From Acidobacteriota bacterium (GTDB taxonomy: Bacteria; Acidobacteriota; Terriglobia; UBA7540), in assembly GCA_021789565.1 (NCBI GenBank), contig JAJYJL010000068.1, forward strand, positions 1-13,389: a DNA stretch of 13,389 nt. Reading direction: 5' to 3'. The translations under genes and the position numbers were made by a program. A model generated the notes under the pieces. It was not told the origin of the DNA. It made no database searches and saw only the letters and a list, made by a program, of their open reading frames with translations. This document shows, in pieces, positions 8,065-12,736 of this stretch. Every line of letters begins with the position of its first letter. Position 1 is the first letter of the stretch.

Positions 8065-8177
8065 AGCGAAGCAGAGCGCCCGCTTGTCAGAGTCGTCTGA
8101 GGTCCCGGTTCAGAAGTATCACTTGGGTGTTTTCCTCTTCAGCGGCTAAAGCCTGTTCTGATGGCCTGCTGCTTTTT

Positions 8178-8197
8178 GTCGGACCTGAAGGTCCGAC
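8178..8197. repeat. 9-bp perfect hairpin with GA centre
   Basis: GTCGGACCT and AGGTCCGAC are perfect reverse complements around a two-base GA centre. It belongs to the palindrome family described for both intergenic blocks. A weaker relative, GGCT-AA-AGCC, lies at 8144-8153. Confidence 0.8.
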
Positions 8198-8257
8198 CCC
8201 CTGGTCCTCTAGGGAGGGAGCAAACTCCCACACTGCAGTAAAATCCCGATCTGCCAA

Positions 8258-8306
8258 GTAGCGCCGGGGTTCAGGGCAATACACGCACCCTGAGGGGCGG
8301 CGCTAC
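8258..8306. repeat. 49-bp inverted repeat bounded by GTAG/CTAC
   Basis: The outer arms GTAGCGCCG (8258-8266) and CGGCGCTAC (8298-8306) pair over 9 bp. Inner arms TCAGGG (8271-8276) and CCCTGA (8288-8293) pair over 6 bp around an 11-nt loop. Both outer ends read GTAG 5' to 3' on their own strand. GTAG is the tetranucleotide that REP-associated tyrosine transposases (RAYTs) recognise next to REP hairpins in enterobacteria. No RAYT gene is in the window. Confidence 0.7.
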
Positions 8307-8313
8307 CAGGAGG

Positions 8314-8346
8314 TCGGAGCTTCAGCTCCGATCCCGCCTTGCGGGA
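8314..8346. repeat. two tandem hairpins
   Basis: The first is TCGGAGCT-TC-AGCTCCGA (8314-8331), an 8-bp stem with a two-base centre. Directly next to it is TCCCGC-CTT-GCGGGA (8332-8346), a 6-bp stem. The second hairpin, with its CCGA prefix, recurs inside the cruciform element at 8593-8607. Confidence 0.75.
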
Positions 8347-8366
8347 CCAGGCCATTCCAGCCAAAT

Positions 8367-8387
8367 GGGGCTTTCAGCCCCTGCTAC
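8367..8387 (-). repeat. REP-like unit: GTAG head plus hairpin
   Basis: On the minus strand this reads GTAG (8387-8384), then CA, then the hairpin GGGGCT-GAA-AGCCCC (8381-8367). A GTAG head directly 5' of an imperfect palindrome is the classical REP layout. Confidence 0.6.
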
Positions 8388-8581
8388 TCAGCGGTTGATT
8401 TTAGGACATTCCTCAAAATTCAGGAGGCCTCTCGTCTATCTACAGAAAACACAGGAGATCATCATTATTTCCAAAAGCGGGCAAGCGTGGACAGTAAAGG
8501 TGTAGCCGAAAAAGCGCTTCATTTTGAGCTGGCGATACACATCTTTTTTCCTGAGTTATAAATTCGTTGCATAGGTCCGAA

Positions 8582-8689
8582 CGTCATTCCGATCCCGCAG
8601 CGCGGGAGAGGAATCTGCTTTTGGCGCGAAGACCGAAAATCAAAGCAGATTCCTCGCGCCGATGAAAAACATCGGCCCCCGAAATGACG
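8582..8689. repeat. 108-bp cruciform-type inverted-repeat element (MITE-like)
   Basis: The outer ends CGTCATTCCG (8582-8591) and CGAAATGACG (8680-8689) pair in 9 of 10 positions. Inside are three arms. The left hairpin is TCCCGC-AGC-GCGGGA (8593-8607). The central stem has 14 perfect base pairs, GAGGAATCTGCTTT (8608-8621) with its complement at 8642-8655, around a 20-nt loop. The right hairpin is GCCGATG-AAAAA-CATCGGC (8658-8676). The layout is that of a small non-autonomous element or a strongly folded RNA. No flanking target duplication is obvious. Confidence 0.75.
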
Positions 8690-8901
8690 CGGCCCGGCAC
8701 GCCCATTGTGCGCCGAACTTCCGATTCAGGACGCCGGCAGGGTCTGCGGCGGGACCGAGGCACTTTATTTTCGGCAACAGCCGCGTTCCGAGCCTCCGCG
8801 GCCGCGACCAGACCAGGTGAGTGGGGGACTCGAATTCGCGCGTCCATTCGGGCTCAGCGGCGACGCCCGGCAAAACTGAGGAAACTCCCGGCGGAATGCG
8901 C

Positions 8902-8930
8902 TTGACATTTGTGGGCTAGTATGATAGCCT
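8902..8930 (+). promoter_or_regulatory. orphan promoter candidate with overlapping inverted repeat
   Basis: A consensus -35 TTGACA (8902-8907) is followed after 17 nt by TAGCCT (8925-8930), which keeps the key T-A and last T of a -10 box. A better -10, TATGAT (8920-8925), lies only 12 nt away, which is too close. GGCTA-gtatga-TAGCC (8914-8929) forms an inverted repeat over the -10 region and could be an operator. No recognisable gene follows for 600 nt. Confidence 0.35.
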
Positions 8931-8971
8931 TCTTGAGGGTGGCGCGGGCGCAAAAAAGGGCAGAATAAAGC

Positions 8972-8988
8972 AGTCTGGGCAGACTTTT
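8972..8988 (+). terminator. small hairpin followed by TTTT
   Basis: AGTCT-GGGC-AGACT (8972-8985, with the next base pair closing inside the loop) is followed by TTTT ending at 8988. If the promoter candidate at 8902 is used, the transcript would be only about 50 nt. The stem is short, so termination would be weak. Confidence 0.3.
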
Positions 8989-9049
8989 AATGTTGCCTTA
9001 ATCCGTTGAAAACAATCGGCCGTAAAGTTTGGCATTACAATTGTGGGAC

Positions 9050-9067
9050 AAAAAAACACGTTTTTTT
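9050..9067. repeat. A/T hairpin preceding the purine-rich tract
   Basis: Seven A and a C (9050-9057), AC, then G and seven T (9060-9067) form a perfect 8-bp inverted repeat. It is followed by another run of A. It could act as a weak two-way terminator. Confidence 0.5.
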
Positions 9068-9070
9068 AAA

Positions 9071-9250
9071 AACGAACCGGAGAAGTTATTGAAAACAAAG
9101 GATAGGCTATCAAAAACGAACCGAAACGAACCCAAAAACGAAGCGGAGAAGTTGTTGAAAATACGTAGCTGTGGAAAAAACGAACCTAAAAACAAAGCGG
9201 AGCATCTTGTTGATAACAAACGAAGGCGAAAAAAACGAACCGGAGGAATG
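9071..9250 (+). repeat. purine-rich degenerate repeat tract
   Basis: The plus strand is strongly A/G-biased and much poorer in GC than its surroundings. A 26-bp unit at 9071-9096 (AACGAACCGGAGAAG, then TTATTGAAAAC) recurs at 9137-9162 with 3 differences, and more loosely at 9191-9217. Short units AAAACGAACC occur between them. Start-to-start distances are 66 and 54 nt, both multiples of three. An open frame on the plus strand (9029-9265, TTG start, 78 residues) reads as repeats of NEP..EKLLK / NEPKNEAEKLLK / NEPKNKAEHLV, very rich in Lys, Glu and Asn. It has no Shine-Dalgarno, so I do not call it a gene. The minus strand gives a complementary Phe/Ser-rich frame, also unsupported. Confidence 0.6.
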
Positions 9251-9457
9251 GCGGCCTCGATGTAGCCTCTCGGGCAGCAATTTCCAGGCCTCAGCGCGGT
9301 TGACAGCGCACTGGCGCACGCGGTTCGCCGCTCACATATGACTCCTGGGCATGATCTGGACCGCAACACTGCATCTCAGATTGCCCTGCCGGCCGGTCCC
9401 TGTGAAAGGTGCCAATGTTATTGGTGACACCCTGACCCTGCCGATGTAAAGGTCCGA

Positions 9458-9463
9458 TATAAT
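9458..9463 (+). promoter_or_regulatory. -10 box of the lipoprotein-matrixin operon
   Basis: A perfect TATAAT lies 88 nt before the chosen start of the first operon gene. No good -35 is seen at 16-18 nt (the bases there are ACCCTG), so an activator or an alternative sigma factor may be needed. Confidence 0.4.
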
Positions 9464-9542
9464 ACGGTGAAATGGGGCGCGGCAAAGCGGCCTTCGGGTT
9501 ACATGGTGGATTTGCATGGCAGAGTTACCAGCCCCACATCAC

Positions 9543-9546
9543 GGAG
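9543..9546 (+). promoter_or_regulatory. ribosome binding site choosing the lipoprotein start
   Basis: GGAG lies 5 nt before ATG 9552. The in-frame ATG at 9516 has no such site and would put 12 extra polar residues before the signal peptide. Confidence 0.6.
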
Positions 9547-9551
9547 AGCTT

Positions 9552-10364
9552 ATGCGATACGCCAGATGGTCAGGGATCGGAGTGATGGTCCTCCTGGTGC
9601 TTGCTGCGGCAGGATGCGGCGGCGGCAGCAGTAGCAGTTCGTCTAACCCGCCTCCTTCCAACGTGAGTGTCACCATCTCGCCCACCAGCCAGACCGTGGG
9701 CTATGGCAGCACTCAGCAGTTTAAGGCCACGGTTACAGGGACCACCAACACCGCCGTCTCCTGGAGAGTGTCCAACGCCAACAGCAGCAGTACTCAGATC
9801 GGTTCCATATCGAGTTCGGGGCTCTATACCGCTCCGGCGGCCACCTCGGTGCCCCCGGAAAACGCCCCACAAGCGGGTCAGGTAACATCTGGAAACAACA
9901 CCCCGGGTGCCGACATCACCGTCCAGCCGCTGAACTCGATTGATACGGTCACTGTTACGGCCACCAGCCAGGCGGACAATACCAAGTCCGCCTCCGCCAC
10001 CGTCACGCTCTCGGGCCTTTCGATTCTCGCCGTCGGCCAGTGTACCCAGACCACGGCGACCCAACTGAGTTGTTCCGCCGGGAGTACGGGAACCGAAATT
10101 TCACAAGGCCAGACTGTCTACCTGTTTGTGGCCGGGTACGGAATTCTGCCGGGAACCAGCTACACCATCAGCAGCAACGGTACCGACGTGGTGGTTACTC
10201 CGCCTCTCGACAGCCAGTTTCAGCCAGCAAGCGACGGTACCCCTGCGGTCTATTTCCACGTCACCGTACTTCCCGGTGCAACCCCGGGGCCCAGAAATCT
10301 GATAGTAAGAAATCAGGGCAACGAACTCACGTCTTTTGTGGGGGCCGTGAATATCACACAGTGA
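9552..10364 (+). CDS. exported lipoprotein with Ig-like (BIG2-type) domain
   Basis: From ATG 9552 the protein has 270 residues. A charged start (MRYARW), a hydrophobic core and the lipobox LAAAGC place the lipidated cysteine at position 22. It is followed by a Gly/Ser linker, typical of a tethered surface protein. The first domain begins VSVTISPTSQTVGYGSTQQF and reads as a bacterial Ig-like (group 2) fold, with a long inserted Asn/Pro/Gly-rich loop. The C-terminal part (about 155-270) is a second beta-rich domain that looks IPT/TIG-like, with YLFVAGYGILPGTSY and a closing GPRNLIVRNQGNELTSFVGAV. Such domains serve adhesion or scaffolding. It is first in a three-gene operon with only 10 nt before the next gene. 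ATG 9516 is the alternative start. Confidence 0.82.
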   Translation: MRYARWSGIGVMVLLVLAAAGCGGGSSSSSSNPPPSNVSVTISPTSQTVGYGSTQQFKATVTGTTNTAVSWRVSNANSSSTQIGSISSSGLYTAPAATSVPPENAPQAGQVTSGNNTPGADITVQPLNSIDTVTVTATSQADNTKSASATVTLSGLSILAVGQCTQTTATQLSCSAGSTGTEISQGQTVYLFVAGYGILPGTSYTISSNGTDVVVTPPLDSQFQPASDGTPAVYFHVTVLPGATPGPRNLIVRNQGNELTSFVGAVNITQ

Positions 10365-10374
10365 GCGACGCACT

Positions 10375-11208
10375 ATGAAGATTCGCACCATTGTTCTTGC
10401 CGTTCTGTTGGGATTCTGGCTGGCCCGGCCGGCCGCAGCGACCACGATGGTTCGGATGAGCCTCAGCCAGCTTGCCCAGGCGTCCAGCACCATCGTCCAG
10501 GGGCAGGTGGTGGCCCAGACCACCCGGACGAACGCCGCCAACACCCGCGTCTACACCTACACAACCGTGCAGCTTGAGAAGGCACTGAAAGGGAGCCCGC
10601 CCGCCACCCTCACCATTCAGCAGATGGGCGGGACGGTTGGCAATTTTCACGTCCGGGTGCCGGGTACGGCTTTGCTGAGGCCAGGGACGCAGTACATCCT
10701 GTTTCTGGAGCCCGCGGCGGGGGCCAGCGCCACTTATCACCTGGTGGGCATGATGCAGGGCGCTTTTCGGGTCTACCGGCGCCGAAATGGCGTCGAGCGC
10801 CACGTTGTTCTTCCCCTGGGAGCTCTCAGCACAGGCGGCAGTTCCGCCGCCCTCTCCCAGTCACCGACGCTGGGGGAGTTCCGGATGACCGTCTCCGGAG
10901 CTGTCGCGGCGCCCATCGTCATCCCGTCAGGGACATCCATCCCGGTGGTGATTGTTTCCACGGAGTTTCAGGGCGCCGGACAAGCCGTGGTCATTGCACG
11001 GACAACCTCGGACCTGTTCCCCAGCAAATCGGTGGTGATTCCCGCGGGCAGCCAGGTGGTGGGCAACGCTCAGCGGCAGGGGACCAGGTGGAAGATTTAC
11101 TGGAACACCGTCTCCGTGCGGGGCCACGCGGCGCATCTTTACGCCACCAGTGAAACTTCGGTGACAGAGGGCCTGAAGGGCCAGGCAATGTTTGTTCAGA
11201 CGAGGTGA
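10375..11208 (+). CDS. exported two-domain protein: NTR/OB-like N-terminus, TrbI/VirB10-like C-terminus
   Basis: The 277-residue protein has a signal peptide (1-22, cleavage after PAAA or nearby). The N-terminal domain (about 25-135) begins TMVRMSLSQLAQASSTIVQGQVV, has a Y-T-T-V-Q-L-E-K-A-L-K-G segment (62-72) and closes LRPGTQYILFLEP. This 'sorting, short strand, LKG, GG, G-x-x-Y-x-x-FL' pattern is what I would expect of an OB-fold like the NTR/TIMP type, but the match is by pattern only. The C-terminal part (about 180-265) has IVIPSGTSIPVVI, then VIARTTSDLFPSKSVVIPAGSQVVG, then WKIYWNTVSV. This resembles the beta-barrel of TrbI/VirB10 proteins (IPaGT.Ip..l..., a..t.dvy....v.IP.GS.l.G). There is no conjugation gene nearby and there are no cysteines. 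It starts 10 nt after the lipoprotein gene without a clear Shine-Dalgarno and is translationally coupled to the matrixin gene. Confidence 0.72.
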   Translation: MKIRTIVLAVLLGFWLARPAAATTMVRMSLSQLAQASSTIVQGQVVAQTTRTNAANTRVYTYTTVQLEKALKGSPPATLTIQQMGGTVGNFHVRVPGTALLRPGTQYILFLEPAAGASATYHLVGMMQGAFRVYRRRNGVERHVVLPLGALSTGGSSAALSQSPTLGEFRMTVSGAVAAPIVIPSGTSIPVVIVSTEFQGAGQAVVIARTTSDLFPSKSVVIPAGSQVVGNAQRQGTRWKIYWNTVSVRGHAAHLYATSETSVTEGLKGQAMFVQTR

Positions 11209-11213
11209 TGGTG

Positions 11214-12317
11214 ATGAGGCAGAGGCAACGCGCAGGTGGAAAAAGAGGGATTGCCGCGGCCCTTGTTGCCGTGGCGGCGATGTTTTCAGCAGCGGTCCTG
11301 GTGTTTGGCTTCAACACTTTTCAGGACAACCTGGGTACAGTGTCTGCACCCGTACCTGTTACCGCCCGCTGGAACTCCATGCCCGTCGCGTGGCTGCTGA
11401 ATCCTGATACGCCGGCGGGCAACGTCGCAACCCCGGGTTGCCTGAGTGGAACTCCCGGCGCGTGCATCCAGCAGCCGCTTTCAGCCGGATTCACCACCTG
11501 GATGAATGCCCAGGTTGCGGGTCAGTCTCTGACCAACGTGAACGTGAGCGGCCCAACCTCCAGCACCCTCACGGATCCTGTCTATAATGACTGCCAGAAC
11601 GTGGCGGGATTTTCTGATACCAAAAGCAGCGATTTTTCGACGGGGACCATCGCCTTCACGCAGGTGTCGACGGTCACCCGGCCTTCGGGGTCAACCGGCC
11701 CTTTCCAATACACGTGCCAAAGCAGCGGCGCCACGAAGACTTGCAACTTTGACGATTGCATGGCCGATGCTGACATCGAGTTCAATCCCAGCGTCCAATT
11801 CACGACTTCTTTAAGCCCTCCAGCCAACACTTTCAGCCTGCAATCTGTCGCCACACACGAGGAGGGCCACCTGCTGGGGCTCGATCACAGCGGCATCGGA
11901 CATACCGTCATGTTTCCCTTCGGTGATTCGGCCGCCGCCGGCCAGCAAACTACACTGGCCACAGATGACGCCATCGGCATCTCTGATCTCTATCCTTCCT
12001 CCAACTTCAGTACAGCGACCGGAACGATCTCCGGGACCGTCATCCTGAGTGGCGCCGGTGTGTTTGGCGCGCACGTGGTTGCCGTGAATGCCAACACCGG
12101 GAATGCTGTCACCGATGGGATCACCGCTTTGGACGGTACTTATCATCTCGTTGTGCCTCCCGGAATTTACCATGTACTGGCCCTGCCGTTTTCCCCCAAC
12201 ACGGATTCGGGCGTTCTGACCATTGACAATTTTTCGGGGTGGCTGTGCGGCTATGGGGATTCGAAGTGTACGACCGTGCCGGCGAATCCCACCAGCTATA
12301 CGGGCCGTTACCACTGA
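11214..12317 (+). CDS. secreted matrixin-type (M10) zinc metalloprotease with carboxypeptidase-regulatory-like domain
   Basis: From ATG 11214 the protein has 367 residues. A positively charged start (MRQRQRAGGKRG) and a hydrophobic segment (12-33) form a signal peptide or anchor. The protease core carries the complete metzincin zinc motif HEEGHLLGLDH (H215, H219, H225, general base E216) and the Met-turn methionine M233 in HTVMFPF. DDAIGISDLYP (251-261) is the usual end of the matrixin domain. A beta-sandwich at about 270-326 (GTISGTVILSGAGVFGAHVVAVN and on) is carboxypeptidase-regulatory-like. Several cysteines suggest disulfides outside the cytoplasm. GAGG (11202-11205) lies 8 nt before this ATG; ATG 11208 overlaps the previous stop and is the alternative. 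The short tail after the second domain ends abruptly (GRYH), so later domains seen in some relatives may be missing. Confidence 0.87.
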   Translation: MRQRQRAGGKRGIAAALVAVAAMFSAAVLVFGFNTFQDNLGTVSAPVPVTARWNSMPVAWLLNPDTPAGNVATPGCLSGTPGACIQQPLSAGFTTWMNAQVAGQSLTNVNVSGPTSSTLTDPVYNDCQNVAGFSDTKSSDFSTGTIAFTQVSTVTRPSGSTGPFQYTCQSSGATKTCNFDDCMADADIEFNPSVQFTTSLSPPANTFSLQSVATHEEGHLLGLDHSGIGHTVMFPFGDSAAAGQQTTLATDDAIGISDLYPSSNFSTATGTISGTVILSGAGVFGAHVVAVNANTGNAVTDGITALDGTYHLVVPPGIYHVLALPFSPNTDSGVLTIDNFSGWLCGYGDSKCTTVPANPTSYTGRYH

Positions 12318-12393
12318 CCGGCAACGGCCGCAATAGTTTATAGGTGAGGCTGATCAATGGCCGTAGGGCGGGCTATTCTTGAACCGGCGGATG

Positions 12394-12438
12394 TTTTCGT
12401 GAAAGGGGAGAAGGGGCACGACTTCAGTCGTGCCCCTT
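12394..12438 (+). repeat. REP-like unit 1: head TTTTCGTGAAAGG plus 13-bp hairpin
   Basis: The head lies at 12394-12406. The hairpin at 12411-12438 pairs AAGGGGCACGACT with AGTCGTGCCCCTT around a two-base TC centre, with no mismatch. It is the longest perfect stem of the cluster. Confidence 0.8.
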
Positions 12439-12460
12439 CATCTCTGTCGGCGGGCGGCTA

Positions 12461-12493
12461 TTTTTTGTGAAAGGGCACGGATTTATCCGTGCC
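12461..12493 (+). repeat. REP-like unit 2: head plus 9-bp hairpin with TT centre
   Basis: The head TTTTTTGTGAAAGG (12461-12474) runs into GGCACGGAT (12474-12482), TT, ATCCGTGCC (12485-12493). The outer five bases of the stem are those of unit 1, but the inner bases differ on both arms in a compensated way. Confidence 0.8.
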
Positions 12494-12513
12494 GCAGGGG
12501 CTGTTCGAAGGAG

Positions 12514-12527
12514 GCGGCTTTAGCCGC
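12514..12527. repeat. 6-bp hairpin with TT centre
   Basis: GCGGCT-TT-AGCCGC, directly followed by TGAAAG. It has the same geometry as its neighbours with an unrelated stem. Confidence 0.7.
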
Positions 12528-12535
12528 TGAAAGTG

Positions 12536-12584
12536 ACTTGTCGGAACAGAAGGACCTCGCAGGGGCTGAAGCCCCTCGACAAGT
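12536..12584. repeat. nested inverted repeat
   Basis: Outer arms ACTTGTCG (12536-12543) and CGACAAGT (12577-12584) enclose the inner hairpin AGGGGCT-GA-AGCCCCT (12561-12576). The outer arm adjoins the inner hairpin on the right but is 17 nt away on the left. Confidence 0.7.
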
Positions 12585-12602
12585 TCAAGGCGGCATCTCA
12601 AC

Positions 12603-12632
12603 GGCACGACTTCAGTCGTGCCTTTCACAAAA
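12603..12632 (-). repeat. REP-like unit 3 (inverted): head plus 9-bp hairpin
   Basis: On the minus strand TTTTGTGAAAGG (12632-12621) leads into a hairpin (12622-12603) with arms GGCACGACT and AGTCGTGCC around a two-base centre. The stem repeats the inner nine pairs of unit 1, in opposite orientation, so the cluster is a BIME-like arrangement. Confidence 0.75.
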
Positions 12633-12736
12633 CCCGTGCCGTTTCGCGGAGCCCTGTTGCGTCATGAATCATCCGGGGTAGGGCGGGTCTGCGGAGCGCC
12701 TTCCAGGTGCCGGAAACAGGAGAAGGTTGCCTGCCT

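Larger units (their letters stand above)
8065..9551 (+). other. 1.5-kb region without a convincing gene, rich in structured repeats
   Basis: Short open frames occur on both strands, but none has a Shine-Dalgarno together with recognisable protein sequence. The contents, in order, are: hairpins of REP type (8144-8387), an unstructured stretch (about 8400-8580), a cruciform-type element (8582-8689), a GC-rich stretch with nothing I can identify (8690-8900), a promoter-like site and small hairpin (8902-8988), an A/G-rich repeat tract (9050-9250), and the leader of the next operon (9266-9551). The leader includes a small hairpin CCAAT-gtt-ATTGG at 9412-9424 and a -10 box at 9458. Confidence 0.6.
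12363..12687 (+). repeat. 10-bp direct repeats bounding the palindrome cluster
   Basis: GTAGGGCGGG occurs at 12363-12372 and again at 12678-12687, in the same orientation, with all the palindromes between. Both copies start with GTAG. Confidence 0.5.
12318..12736. other. intergenic palindrome cluster between convergent genes
   Basis: No gene is supported here. An 83-codon frame at 12430-12681 is only a translation of the palindromes. The region holds five hairpins of one structural family, three copies of a short head sequence, and direct repeats at both ends. It lies between the ends of the matrixin and SDR genes, the typical place for REP-like elements, and the hairpins could also stop transcription from both sides, although none has a run of T. 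Confidence 0.7.

Noticed and set aside
8584..8953. Overlapping minus-strand open frames of 60-90 codons
   Set aside because: They translate the cruciform element and GC-rich filler; the protein sequences are Arg/Ala/Pro-rich without motifs.
9300..9328. TTGACA at 9300 as a -35 box
   Set aside because: The sequence 16-18 nt downstream (GTTCGC) does not resemble a -10 box.
8998..9369. 123-codon minus-strand frame with repeated FNNFS.SFLGSF
   Set aside because: It is the complement of the purine-rich repeats; its first third is unrelated Arg/Cys-rich sequence and there is no Shine-Dalgarno. The Phe/Ser periodicity follows from the DNA repeat.
8144..12632. CRISPR array
   Set aside because: The repeats are palindromes with differing stems and irregular spacing, without uniform spacers, and no cas gene is nearby.
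12430..12681. 83-codon plus-strand open frame
   Set aside because: It is a direct translation of four palindromes and has no ribosome binding site.
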